DNA of 53,617 nt from a virus. The notes below the pieces were generated by a model. That model was not told where the DNA came from. It searched no databases and worked only from the letters and a program-made list of their open reading frames with translations. This document shows positions 1-8,318 of the stretch, piece by piece (position 1 is the stretch's first letter; each line of letters opens with the position of its first letter). The stretch lies in the IMG/VR virus record IMGVR_UViG_3300046007_010355, positions 1-53,617 of that record; one strand, 5' to 3'. The translations under genes and the position numbers were made by a program.

Positions 1-474
1 ATTGTTACGATCCATTAACTTATGCAGACTGTGTGACCAAACTCCTGGATTTGTTGCCTTAAAGTCTTTATCGTCAATTTTAACCATTGTATTATAATTC
101 CATAAACCGATATATGGGATAGGAACACGGATCTGTGGAATAAAGTTATTGTATTCGCAGTATCCGCTTTCGTGAAATTCTTCAACTTGATTAATCGGAA
201 TATCAAGGCTGCACAGATAGTCTGCCTTAAGAAAGTGACTGATCATATCGTCCCAATTTTGATGCTCGGAAAAATCTTTTGGATTGTAACTATGGTTAGC
301 ACCAAAAAAGATATGTTCAATATTATGAGTATCGGCCCAGTCTTTTATAAGACTAATAGGTTGGATCCCAACAACAAACAATGTTTTCATACCGTAAGCA
401 GGGGTATGCTCAACTTCATTTCCTAAGAAAAATTGAGCATCATTTGATTCGCCAGTTGAATAATTACGATTCAT
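1..474 (-). CDS. Hypothetical phage protein, C-terminus cut by left edge
   Basis: An open minus-strand frame starts with ATG at 474 and runs 158 codons off the left edge without a stop. The protein begins MNRNYSTGES and soon reads GNEVEHTPAYGMKTLFVVG. The start overlaps the stop of the next upstream gene by 11 nt, as is usual in this operon. I recognise no catalytic domain. A run of hydrophobic residues followed by charged and aromatic segments suggests a soluble alpha/beta protein. Its place just downstream of the DpdA-like gene may mean a link to DNA modification, but that is inference only. Confidence 0.75.
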   Translation of the reverse strand, partial: MNRNYSTGESNDAQFFLGNEVEHTPAYGMKTLFVVGIQPISLIKDWADTHNIEHIFFGANHSYNPKDFSEHQNWDDMISHFLKADYLCSLDIPINQVEEFHESGYCEYNNFIPQIRVPIPYIGLWNYNTMVKIDDKDFKATNPGVWSHSLHKLMDRNN

Positions 475-691
475 CTTTCTTTTTACGTTTTGTCTTAGTA
501 GTAGCTACTTTAACAGAGTTTTCATATTCTGTCAATGTTTCTGTAATATCTTTTTGAAGAGCTTTCCAATCATGCTCAAAAGTTACTGTTCCGTCCTCGT
601 ATTCTGTTCTTATACTATGACTACCTTTTTGAATTTTTGGCCATTCTTGTTTTTTCGAATTCGTAGTACTAGTGTTGTTTTTACGTGCCAT
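464..691 (-). CDS. Small basic hypothetical protein
   Basis: This 75-residue protein has a low-complexity start (MARKNNTSTTNSKKQ), a central segment rich in E, H and D, and a strongly basic tail (KTKRKKKDES). It lies 1 nt downstream of the DpdA-like gene and overlaps the next gene by 11 nt, so it is probably co-translated with both. The basic ends suggest nucleic-acid contact, but no family is recognised. Confidence 0.7.
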   Translation of the reverse strand: MARKNNTSTTNSKKQEWPKIQKGSHSIRTEYEDGTVTFEHDWKALQKDITETLTEYENSVKVATTKTKRKKKDES

Positions 692-692
692 A

Positions 693-2246
693 TTATTTTC
701 CTTGTACAGTTTCTTCCAATGATCTTAATTTTTCATCATCTGGATTTGCTAAATCTATCTCTTCTTGTTTTGTAACTTCTTCAACTTCGAAATGAGTATT
801 AAATAGTGTCTGTTCTGGGCCTCCTCTTAGTCGTGCTCCTTCTAAGTTTCGTAGGAATGTACCGGCCTGTTCAATCATATCAAATGCTTCTGACTTTGTT
901 TTGGTATTAAACAAATCTTCTACGAAATTATTAAAGTACAGAATATTTCGAGGAACCCAATCTGAATATTCGTCGCTCATATCTGCTGATTTGACTTTTT
1001 TCCAATGTCGCCAATTAATCTTTCCTTGGGTCTTGGCAATTTCGATATCCATCAATTGTTGTGCACGTTGTACAGCTACAATATGACAATAAACGTTATG
1101 CCCCATCATCAGTGCGTATGAAAAACTATCCCAGGAAGTTCGACCTTCTTTTCCAATTTTATTAAGCATACCGGGTGCATAATGACAAATATCTCCTAAG
1201 GTTAATCTACGGCCTATTTCGGATTCGAAGGGGAACGGAATGTCTGATTTTGCAAGTGCTTTGTTATCTGGTGCTTTGTCCATAATAACACTCCACCTTT
1301 TGGCAGTGTGTTGTGCGTTGGTATAGACGAGACCGTGTGCTGTTGCAATAAATGGTGAGGCGCAATCAAAAGATATGGTAACTTCTTCATTAATGTGTTT
1401 CCTTATTTGTCTTTGAATACTAGTTAAGTAACAACTCCAATCGAGTTGAGCGGTACCGAGAAAGTGAATCCAATTCTTTCCCGCCAACATATTATCATCT
1501 CTCATAGTCATTAAACGTTTGAGAGTGATATCCATTTTACACATATTAGCTCCTCCGAAAGCCCAACCTTCGGCAGCTTTATCTTTCCAAATATTAGTAT
1601 CACTAAATTCTTTTACTCCATTATACCATTCTTCGGCAGTATCCCAATCTGAACCTTGAAGAACATTTAGCCATTTAGTATAACCTAGTCGATTTTTTAA
1701 GAAATATTCATTATTAAATTTTGTCTTATCTAAACAGTCTTGAAAAGTTTTCAATCCTGTTTTATGGCTATGATTGTGATCACATGCCCAGGTAGGTACA
1801 TCTAACATCATTGACCAATCGGCGGTGGTCTCCAACCATTCGAGAATTTGTTGACGAACTTTGTTAGCCTCTGGTCCTTCAAAATTTAACCAATCAAATT
1901 TAAGAACACCTTTACCAATTTGGTATCCTCCTGAGTCACCTAGAATCATAGTATTATTACGATCTCGTTGTTGAATCATTGATTCTTGTACAAGACTTTT
2001 TTGTAAATCCAATTGTGCGTGACCTGCTGAATACAGTGCATATTTGTATGTAAAATATCCTTCTTCTGGATTTAAGAAATTCATTCCTTCGATACCTCGA
2101 TCGAATTCTTTAGGAATGCGGTCATTTGGAACAAATTCTTCTAACCTTTGCTTTGCCACATAGGTTGAATAAAATGAGGAAATAGCTGGCAAATAGCAAG
2201 CGTAATCTTTGTTTAAAGAGCTTAAATCTACTGGTGGTTTTTTCAT
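693..2246 (-). CDS. dpdA: DpdA-like DNA 7-deazaguanine transglycosylase (TGT superfamily)
   Basis: This 517-residue protein looks like the tRNA-guanine transglycosylase superfamily, and its phage branch DpdA swaps guanine in DNA for a 7-deazaguanine such as preQ0. Visible motifs are ILGDSGGYQ, with D104 at the place of the TGT general acid/base, and SFDCASP, with D294 at the place of the nucleophilic aspartate (TGT has FDCxxPTR). The usual TGT zinc motif CxCxxC is not evident, which argues against a normal tRNA enzyme. It sits immediately downstream of the sliding clamp and polymerase genes, which suits an enzyme acting on replicating DNA. QueD-like and YhhQ-like genes at 46-47 kb could supply the base. 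The superfamily is fairly certain. DNA rather than tRNA as substrate is inferred from the phage setting. Confidence 0.72.
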   Translation of the reverse strand: MKKPPVDLSSLNKDYACYLPAISSFYSTYVAKQRLEEFVPNDRIPKEFDRGIEGMNFLNPEEGYFTYKYALYSAGHAQLDLQKSLVQESMIQQRDRNNTMILGDSGGYQIGKGVLKFDWLNFEGPEANKVRQQILEWLETTADWSMMLDVPTWACDHNHSHKTGLKTFQDCLDKTKFNNEYFLKNRLGYTKWLNVLQGSDWDTAEEWYNGVKEFSDTNIWKDKAAEGWAFGGANMCKMDITLKRLMTMRDDNMLAGKNWIHFLGTAQLDWSCYLTSIQRQIRKHINEEVTISFDCASPFIATAHGLVYTNAQHTAKRWSVIMDKAPDNKALAKSDIPFPFESEIGRRLTLGDICHYAPGMLNKIGKEGRTSWDSFSYALMMGHNVYCHIVAVQRAQQLMDIEIAKTQGKINWRHWKKVKSADMSDEYSDWVPRNILYFNNFVEDLFNTKTKSEAFDMIEQAGTFLRNLEGARLRGGPEQTLFNTHFEVEEVTKQEEIDLANPDDEKLRSLEETVQGK

Positions 2247-2317
2247 ATTATACCCAATGATATTTTAAATTTTTGTTTTGAGTAATGCTGTTTTCCTGCA
2301 TATTGTAAATTATCATA

Positions 2318-3052
2318 TTAAGTTTTAGCAGGAATGATATATTTGTAAATTGCTAATCCACTGTCGAGGGTAATTTGCATTGCTCCTTCGTCACTAAAAC
2401 TAATAACTGTGTTATTAACATCAGAGGCCTTAAGGATTGACAATGTAGAAGTGACTGGCCAGGTCCAAGATTTTGTCAGTTTACCTGTAATTCCTTGTGT
2501 AAAAACAAACTCTCCTCCATGAGAATTTGCATCGCCGAACGTAAAAATTAATTTATCATTATCTGTTTTTGCCAAAAAAGTTTCATGTTCGGGATTAGCA
2601 CCTGCTTGAAATTGAAATCGTTGAATAGAACTTAATGTAGGAGATACCTCTACATGCCATTTAACACCTTTAAATTTTACAGTTTTAATTTTTTCATTAA
2701 TAATTTCTTGATTCATAAATCTGTAATCATTTTTAAAATCGCCATCTTTGTTTTCGAAATGAAGACCAACAGGAATGTCCTCTCCATTTCGATTTCCGAT
2801 CATTAATTCGATTTTAGCATCTTCTTGGTATTCTTTTCCTTCTACTAGATAACGAAGTTTTTCAAGTTGAGGCATACCGAATACACCTGACAATTGATCA
2901 TATGGAACAGAAGTTTCACCGTACATGATAACGGTTTTATTATCATTCATGGTATCAATTAATGTTTTGTCTTTTGTACCAGTGATTTTGACTGTATCAA
3001 ACAGTCCTAGTTTGTTTGTGTGAGATACAATATCTAAGAGAATATCTTTCAT
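2318..3052 (-). CDS. 45: DNA polymerase sliding clamp, gp45-like
   Basis: The 244-residue length is close to that of T4 gp45, and the gene lies directly downstream of the DNA polymerase gene. The protein has the alternating beta-strand character of processivity clamps and ends in a hydrophobic strand, YKYIIPAKT. The trimeric gp45 ring tethers the polymerase to DNA and in T4 also couples late transcription to replication. An SD of AAAGGA precedes the ATG. A well-spaced sigma70-type promoter lies upstream (3071..3099). I base the call on size, fold character and position more than on a diagnostic motif. Confidence 0.72.
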   Translation of the reverse strand: MKDILLDIVSHTNKLGLFDTVKITGTKDKTLIDTMNDNKTVIMYGETSVPYDQLSGVFGMPQLEKLRYLVEGKEYQEDAKIELMIGNRNGEDIPVGLHFENKDGDFKNDYRFMNQEIINEKIKTVKFKGVKWHVEVSPTLSSIQRFQFQAGANPEHETFLAKTDNDKLIFTFGDANSHGGEFVFTQGITGKLTKSWTWPVTSTLSILKASDVNNTVISFSDEGAMQITLDSGLAIYKYIIPAKT

Positions 3053-3070
3053 ATTAAATTCCTTTATGTT

Positions 3071-3099
3071 ATTTTATTTAGATTTTTGAAGTTAGTCAA
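3071..3099 (-). promoter_or_regulatory. Sigma70-type promoter before the sliding clamp gene
   Basis: On the minus strand, TTGACT (3094-3099) is followed after exactly 17 nt by TAAAAT (3071-3076). This is a near-consensus host promoter in the short gap between the polymerase and clamp genes. It would allow early or extra expression of the clamp and the downstream DpdA-like gene. It is called by eye only. Confidence 0.5.
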
Positions 3100-3106
3100 A
3101 GAAAAT

Positions 3107-5776
3107 TTATTCAAACGTAAATAGATTGTTAAAGGTGGTTTTTTCATCTGTTGAATCTAAATCCCATTCTAGTACACCTATTAAATTATCTACTTTATTA
3201 TTAATAATTGTAGTTTCCATTTCTTCATGATCAAAAGGCAGTTCTTGAAACCATTTAGGTAAACGAAGTTCGTCAGTGGGGTATGCTACTGAAGTAAATC
3301 CCAATGGATTGGATTTTAATTTACAGATAATAACTTTCATGCCATCTACAATTTGCATTGAATATTTGTCGTCATTCATTCGTCTTAAAGTGTTCCAATT
3401 AATACTAGCACGAACATGTCCTGGCATATTAGCCTTACCTTGTTTTTTTTCTTTAGCTTCGTATTCTGTAATATTGTTTGCACGTTTAGGACTGCCTTTC
3501 TCCCAACCTGGACGAGCTTTAAAATTAACTCTAAATGCTGAAATCATGTCTAAAATTTCTTTTTCTTCAGAACCGTTTAGAACTTTGGTCAATATATCTG
3601 ATAAAAAATTTTGCATAAATTCTGGAGTATCTGATCTTTTTAGATCTAATCCCATAGCTTTTATTTTACCTGATTTACCGTCAATGTCAGTTCTTTTGCC
3701 TTCTTTGTCATAATAAAGTACAGCGTATCGTTTTTTAGTAATGAATAATCCTTTGACAGCAACGATTTCTCTGCCCGCCTTTATTACTTCGCCTCTACTT
3801 TTTGGACAATGAAATTTATCTAGCATAAGATCTGAAAAAGTAGAATTAACTTCACTGGCGATTGTGTCATACAATTTGATCACAGTATCTTTATCCCAAT
3901 TAATTTCGCCTTTATCGATTTCTTTTTTTAAAGTTGAATAAGCACTGAAATATGCCGAATCAGTATCACCATAAATGATTGATTTACCTAAATGGTTGTA
4001 TTCTCCGGTAACGACCTCATTTATTTTAGCAGCCATGTGCCTGGCAATACACCTTCCTGTAAGAGTGGTACTTTGACCAATACGGTTATCAAAAAACCTA
4101 CACCCAGCATTAAGAATAGCACCGTACAAACTATTAAGATTAATTTTTTTGACCAGTTGTCGTTTATCCCAGTATTCTTCTTCAATTTTATTCTCCGCTT
4201 TAATTGCATCTTTTAATTTAGCTTGTAATTCTTTACGTTCTGCATACCAACGTTTTAATAAACCGGGTATAATACCTTCGAATTCGTAGGTAAAAATAGT
4301 ACCATTAGCCGATAGCATCCAGGGTTTATTATTGTTAAAAATTAGATCATAGATTTGAGCTCCTGTCATGATTTCACATGTACCATTTTCCCAATCTACG
4401 TATATTTCATTAGCTTTATCTTGTGACATTACTAGTTCGTATTCGTTAGTACCGAATTTTCCCTCCCAACTAGCTGCGAAACTATTACCAGATGATATTT
4501 TTTCCTGTAGTTCGGCTTGTGTATAGTCCATTCTCAATTGACCAATAATTGTTTCGGGTCCCATGTTTAAAGCACGAATTACTGATGGATATAGACTATT
4601 AATATCCATTGATCCTATCCAATCATGAAGGCCTTTCTTAGGATATGCTACGTATGCTCCTGCTGCTTGACTATTATCACGATCATCCATTTTGGTTCGG
4701 CTAGGAACTATCATACCTCGATGATGAGCTTCGTTGATGATTGCTTGCTCTGTTACTGCAACCGCACCCATTGTAGTCTGTAACAATACTGTATTTTCAT
4801 GAGCAATGCTATTAGCTAGATCTATAAATTTTAATTTTTTATCTAATTTATCTAGTAGAGCACAGTCTTGTCTATTATATTCAATAAACTTTTTAAAATC
4901 ATTATTATATAATTGGTCGAGTGTTCCTTCGTAAACGGTTTTCGTTTCTCCTATTTCCATTTCTCCGATAGCGTCGAGCCTGTAGCTGTGTCGTTCTTCG
5001 TAAGTATATTTTCTGTACAGCTCAAGACTGTCCAAATGAACGCGACCGACAAGATCATAAGTGACAGCTTCTTTTCCGTATTTTTCATATTCTCTCTTTT
5101 TTGGTAATTGATCCCATAGACAAAATCTTCTTGTGTCTTCTTTAGATAAGACTTTAGTAACTCTATTGACAATATATGGAATATCGAAACCTTCTGAATT
5201 CCAACCGCTTAATACATCTGCATCTTCTATCAAATTCAAAAAAGTTTCCAGCATATCGGATTCATGATCGAAAAGATATGTATTTGGAAATTCTTTAATT
5301 AGTTCCTGAGCTTTTTCTTTAGTTAGAGTTTTCGGTGGAACAGCTAGACAGATTAGAGTATCTAACCATTGTAAATGCAATGCAATAGCAGTAATAGGCA
5401 TGAATGCATCATCTGGACTTGCATATCCTCTCTCAGGATCAAATGCAACTTCAATATCAAAAAATGCAACATTAAGTTTAGGGGGTTCTTTCCCTAGATA
5501 ATTGTCTTCTAAAATTCTAAATACAGGATTGATATCACTTTCGTATAACTTGTGTCCACTGTGAATTTTTTGTTCCTTAACATATTCCTTCCAGTTTTTA
5601 CATAGTACACGATTTAAATTTTCACCAAATATAGATTTGTATTTTCCTTTTTGATCTGGATAATAAAATATATATCTGGCAGGATATTCTTGATATAATC
5701 TACCTTTTTTAGGATCACGTTCTATAACCTGTACAATATCTTTTTCTCGATCCCATCTGGCATCAACATAACTCAT
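3107..5776 (-). CDS. 43: Family B DNA polymerase, gp43-like
   Basis: This 889-residue replicative polymerase has proofreading motifs: Exo I FFDIEVA, Exo II SGWNSEGFDIPY, and Exo III YNRQD. The polymerase motifs follow in order: motif A SMDINSLYPSVIR, motif B KKINLNSLYG, and motif C IIYGDTDSAYF. All catalytic acidic residues of these motifs are present, so it should have both synthesis and 3'-5' exonuclease activity. Its length is close to that of T4 gp43 (about 900). The clamp gene follows directly downstream. The leader contains two similar hairpins with 8-nt loops (5790..5835), which recalls the self-repressing operator of T4 gene 43. The ATG is preceded by an SD of AAGGGG. Confidence 0.97.
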   Translation of the reverse strand: MSYVDARWDREKDIVQVIERDPKKGRLYQEYPARYIFYYPDQKGKYKSIFGENLNRVLCKNWKEYVKEQKIHSGHKLYESDINPVFRILEDNYLGKEPPKLNVAFFDIEVAFDPERGYASPDDAFMPITAIALHLQWLDTLICLAVPPKTLTKEKAQELIKEFPNTYLFDHESDMLETFLNLIEDADVLSGWNSEGFDIPYIVNRVTKVLSKEDTRRFCLWDQLPKKREYEKYGKEAVTYDLVGRVHLDSLELYRKYTYEERHSYRLDAIGEMEIGETKTVYEGTLDQLYNNDFKKFIEYNRQDCALLDKLDKKLKFIDLANSIAHENTVLLQTTMGAVAVTEQAIINEAHHRGMIVPSRTKMDDRDNSQAAGAYVAYPKKGLHDWIGSMDINSLYPSVIRALNMGPETIIGQLRMDYTQAELQEKISSGNSFAASWEGKFGTNEYELVMSQDKANEIYVDWENGTCEIMTGAQIYDLIFNNNKPWMLSANGTIFTYEFEGIIPGLLKRWYAERKELQAKLKDAIKAENKIEEEYWDKRQLVKKINLNSLYGAILNAGCRFFDNRIGQSTTLTGRCIARHMAAKINEVVTGEYNHLGKSIIYGDTDSAYFSAYSTLKKEIDKGEINWDKDTVIKLYDTIASEVNSTFSDLMLDKFHCPKSRGEVIKAGREIVAVKGLFITKKRYAVLYYDKEGKRTDIDGKSGKIKAMGLDLKRSDTPEFMQNFLSDILTKVLNGSEEKEILDMISAFRVNFKARPGWEKGSPKRANNITEYEAKEKKQGKANMPGHVRASINWNTLRRMNDDKYSMQIVDGMKVIICKLKSNPLGFTSVAYPTDELRLPKWFQELPFDHEEMETTIINNKVDNLIGVLEWDLDSTDEKTTFNNLFTFE

Positions 5777-5789
5777 TACATTTCCCCTT

Positions 5790-5835
5790 GTGATTTATGG
5801 CTCACTAACCTTCATAAATGCGATTTTTGGCTCGC
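5790..5835 (-). promoter_or_regulatory. Tandem leader hairpins, candidate DNA polymerase operator
   Basis: The minus-strand leader of the polymerase gene contains two copies of a unit of about 30 nt. Copy 1 (5835 to 5820) folds as GCGA / loop GCCAAAAA / TCGC. Copy 2 (5805 to 5790) folds as GTGA / loop GCCATAAA / TCAC. The two stems differ by a paired change (C-G to T-A), and both loops are 8 nt. The second hairpin ends next to the SD (AAGGGG), 13-14 nt before the ATG. T4 gp43 is known to bind a hairpin with an 8-nt loop at its own ribosome-binding site. A late-type octamer AATAAATA lies upstream at 5853-5860. Confidence 0.5.
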
Positions 5836-5867
5836 TTGACCTTCATCTAAATTATTTATTAACTTGC

Positions 5868-6137
5868 TTATTCGTCTTTACGATTTGCATGGCCACTGAT
5901 GTCCACAATGGTTTCGAGATCATCAAATTCTCTAAACACTTGATCCCATTGGTCTTTAAGTGCAATTCTAATGGCTTTGCGAATAACACTGGGTTTAACT
6001 TCTAGTTCTTCTGCCACTGCTTTAATAGTTTCGTTAAGTCCTTCTGTAAGATCTTGAATTTCTTGCATTACCGTTACGCCCTCTGCCACTATTTGTTTAA
6101 TTTTAGATTTTTCTGGGTCACCAAATACTTTACTCAT
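5868..6137 (-). CDS. dsbA: DsbA-like late transcription regulator
   Basis: The ATG at 6137 is chosen because AGGAG lies just upstream. This gives 89 residues, the same as T4 DsbA, a double-stranded DNA-binding protein that helps late transcription. The middle (LNETIKAVAEELEV and the following helix with KDQWDQVFREFDDL) resembles the T4 pattern of a helical pair around an ELGV-type turn, ending in an acidic helix. The gene lies just upstream of the polymerase gene and has its own sigma70-like promoter. The similarity is modest, so a generic small helical DNA-binding protein remains possible. Confidence 0.55.
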   Translation of the reverse strand: MSKVFGDPEKSKIKQIVAEGVTVMQEIQDLTEGLNETIKAVAEELEVKPSVIRKAIRIALKDQWDQVFREFDDLETIVDISGHANRKDE

Positions 6138-6158
6138 ATAAACTCCTGTAAACAATTA

Positions 6159-6187
6159 ATTATAAAGGAACGATTGAGATAAATCAA
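6159..6187 (-). promoter_or_regulatory. Sigma70-type promoter before dsbA-like and polymerase genes
   Basis: Minus-strand TTGATT (6182-6187), a 17-nt spacer and a perfect TATAAT (6159-6164) form a convincing host-type promoter. It lies about 22 nt before the chosen start of the DsbA-like gene and could drive the DsbA-like protein, polymerase, clamp and DpdA as an early unit. Confidence 0.6.
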
Positions 6188-6192
6188 ATTTA

Positions 6193-6801
6193 TTAATACC
6201 AAGGTCGTTCTAAACCGAAATATTTTGCCTTCCAATGTGATTGAGCATACCATCCTGTTAGATTTTGCCATTGGTCTCTAAGAGCCCATATTCGATGTGC
6301 AGCATCTACCCAATCTGTATTTAAAATAAGTTTTTCGGCTTGTTCTTTATGATATTGTATTAATTCTAAATTTGGAGCATCCCATTCTAAGTGTATAACT
6401 TCTAATGCAAAATTTTCATCGCAATAATCTATATCGACATCTATTCCGTATTTTTGTGCGCAGGTTAAAAGCCATCCTAGTCGTAAATTTTTAGATTTAT
6501 AATTTTCTATTTGGTCTCTTGCTTGACCTGTGAAGTTGCATCGGTACATGGCACAGCTATGATCGATAGTTAAATATTCATGTTGTACACTGATCCATGG
6601 TTGGAAAAATCCAGGATGTCCTGCTGTATAATTGGTAATAGGGTATCCTTGGCAAATGTAATATTGTTGTTCTAGTGCAGTAAGCTCATAACCGTCTTTA
6701 TCAAAAAACGCAATGAAGTTGGGATCTTCGAGATATTTTGAATTTACCTGTACGTCAATAGTGGGATTTTCTAAAAATTCAATATTTGCTATCGTGAACA
6801 T
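6193..6801 (-). CDS. Hypothetical phage protein (202 aa)
   Basis: No family is recognised. The protein is rich in aromatic residues, with many W and Y in the last third (WALRDQWQNLTGWYAQSHW), and has a cysteine cluster near the middle (CAMYRCNF and later CAQKYG). It starts 2 nt after the pterin dehydratase-like gene and is probably co-transcribed with it. It lacks the short (L/I)xE leader seen in its upstream neighbours. Confidence 0.7.
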   Translation of the reverse strand: MFTIANIEFLENPTIDVQVNSKYLEDPNFIAFFDKDGYELTALEQQYYICQGYPITNYTAGHPGFFQPWISVQHEYLTIDHSCAMYRCNFTGQARDQIENYKSKNLRLGWLLTCAQKYGIDVDIDYCDENFALEVIHLEWDAPNLELIQYHKEQAEKLILNTDWVDAAHRIWALRDQWQNLTGWYAQSHWKAKYFGLERPWY

Positions 6802-6803
6802 TC

Positions 6804-7196
6804 TTACATATCTGAATCGAAATTACCTTGCATACGGATTTGTTCTATATCATTCTTTTCTGCGTAGTCGTCGATATACATGGCTAATTTAAAATCTAGT
6901 ATTGTCAGCCCTTCGACATCGGAAGTCGAAGTCTTAATTGTGACCTCGGCAACATCTTGTGTAACCTCGGCGAAGTGATCTAGTTTTTCACTTATACTAT
7001 TAACATATTCTACAAATTCTACAGCATGGCGATGATCTTTAGCCATGTATGTGGCTGTTAGGATTCTATGGTCAAGCATTTCCCAATCTGGTAAGAATCG
7101 ACTTTTTGCATCATCAAGATCGGCATCGGCTGGCACAAATTCTTCGATATCTTTTGATCTATATTTTCCTTCTGCAATATCGATCCAATTTCTCAT
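6804..7196 (-). CDS. Pterin-4a-carbinolamine dehydratase-like protein
   Basis: Residues about 40-115 match the layout of PCD/DCoH (PhhB): W..L..R.L, then F..YVNSISEKLDHF, a beta strand VTIKTSTSDVEGLTILDFKLA, and a final helix. In the enzyme family this dehydratase recycles hydroxylated tetrahydrobiopterin. The usual active-site H-H-P is replaced by LDHF, so activity may be changed or lost. The first residues, MRNWIDIAE followed by GKYRS, look like a T4 capsid-targeting leader with an (I)xE cleavage site, which suggests packaging in the head. The ATG overlaps the stop of the GIY-YIG gene (ATGA). Confidence 0.62.
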   Translation of the reverse strand: MRNWIDIAEGKYRSKDIEEFVPADADLDDAKSRFLPDWEMLDHRILTATYMAKDHRHAVEFVEYVNSISEKLDHFAEVTQDVAEVTIKTSTSDVEGLTILDFKLAMYIDDYAEKNDIEQIRMQGNFDSDM

Positions 7197-7864
7197 TGTG
7201 TGCGATCCTTGTTATCAATAGCACGTTCTATCTTTGCGATATTATATTTACGAGATCCGCATTTATCTCTTAACATATAACTTATAGCCATCTTTGTTAA
7301 ACCCAAATCTAATCTAGTTCCTACTTTTTCTGTTCCGTCTTTGTATGTTACTTGATATTTTGCTCTGGCATATTGATTTGCCATTCCAGTATTCCAGGTT
7401 TTGATACCCCTTAGTGTTTCACTTCTGCGACGGTCTGCATCTGCTTTACGAGCAGCCTTTTCCTCTTCAGTTAAAACTTTTTTAGGTTTTGCTGTTCCTT
7501 TGTTCCAGGGATCTTTACCTTTTCTCTGTTCGCTCCATTTAGCACGAGTTTCCTCCGAAGGAACCCAGCCCGTTTGCCCTTCTCCACCTTCGCTCATATT
7601 GTAACCTTTAGGACCAAATGATTCGTATAGTGCGATATAAAATCTTTCTTTATCATTTAATAGGGTTTTATCTTCTATACTATCCTCGATGATTTCCCAA
7701 ACGAAGTTTTCTTCGCCGTACTTTCGTAATGCTCTATGGAAGGCGAATTTGCATCCTCTTCTGGTATCACTTAAATGATTATTTTTTCTAATGTTGAAAG
7801 GAAGTTCAGTCTTGCCTACATAAGACTTTTGATTAATTTGATTAGTAACTTTATATATTAACAT
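7193..7864 (-). CDS. GIY-YIG homing endonuclease
   Basis: Starting at MLIYKVTNQ, the protein shows the GIY-YIG nuclease core: IYKVTN, then KSYVGKT, an arginine helix (FNIRKNNHL), and the acidic end of the domain near KERFYIALYESFG. A basic linker with an ATEWS-type segment (SEETRAKWSEQRKGKDPWNKG) and a C-terminal DNA-binding part follow. This is typical of free-standing phage homing endonucleases. I place the start at ATG 7864 next to the domain. In-frame alternatives are ATG 7921 and GTG 7930. A late-type octamer GATAAATA lies 6 nt upstream (7870-7877). The last nine codons (AIDNKDRTQ) nearly copy the end of the preceding gene (AIDDKDRTQ). Confidence 0.85.
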   Translation of the reverse strand: MLIYKVTNQINQKSYVGKTELPFNIRKNNHLSDTRRGCKFAFHRALRKYGEENFVWEIIEDSIEDKTLLNDKERFYIALYESFGPKGYNMSEGGEGQTGWVPSEETRAKWSEQRKGKDPWNKGTAKPKKVLTEEEKAARKADADRRRSETLRGIKTWNTGMANQYARAKYQVTYKDGTEKVGTRLDLGLTKMAISYMLRDKCGSRKYNIAKIERAIDNKDRTQ

Positions 7865-7898
7865 AAAGTTATTTATCATTTCACTTGTAAAGCCAGGG

Positions 7899-8318
7899 TT
7901 ATTGAGTTCTGTCTTTGTCATCAATAGCACCGCCTGTTATGAAAGCAGTACAACTTCTGCTGCCCGCACATTTAAAATGAAGAAAGTTACAGTATCCTAG
8001 ATCTGCTTTGTGTATTGTGGCCATAGTATCTGCATTTGGTTCATCGCCTTTAGCACCTTCTTCGATACATTTCCACATTTTATCACTTACATCAAATGCA
8101 GCACAGTTACCGCACTTCATTGTTCGAGCAGTCTTTTCTGTAATATTCCAACGTTTAGCAGCCTGTTTCCAGTAGTCTTCGGGTTCTTCTGGATTAGCAG
8201 GACCATAATGATATTGATCTATTGCTTTTTGACGATTTTTGAGATTAACATCGATATCGTAAGTAGCAACAGGACATCCTTTATTGGCTGCTTCTATAAG
8301 TTTTATATAGTTTCTCAT
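7899..8318 (-). CDS. Cysteine-rich phage protein with capsid-targeting-like leader
   Basis: This 139-residue protein begins MRNYIKLIE followed by AANKG, a close match in shape to the T4 capsid-targeting leader MKTYQEFIAE, which the head protease removes after (L/I)xE. The second half has about seven cysteines, including CGNC and CIEE, CNF, KC and SC, and could bind a metal or Fe-S cluster. The ATG overlaps the end of the -1 frame of the upstream gene (ATGA). The gene is followed by the GIY-YIG insertion, which carries a near copy of its last nine codons. Function is unknown. Confidence 0.75.
   Translation of the reverse strand: MRNYIKLIEAANKGCPVATYDIDVNLKNRQKAIDQYHYGPANPEEPEDYWKQAAKRWNITEKTARTMKCGNCAAFDVSDKMWKCIEEGAKGDEPNADTMATIHKADLGYCNFLHFKCAGSRSCTAFITGGAIDDKDRTQ

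Noticed and set aside
15-426. Two short frames at the left edge (63 aa minus, 84 aa plus)
   Set aside because: A longer minus-strand frame from 474 to the edge, coupled to the upstream gene, explains this stretch better.
3276-5107. Plus-strand open frames opposite the DNA polymerase
   Set aside because: They lie fully within the polymerase gene on the other strand, have no SD or family features and are explained by the conserved polymerase motifs.
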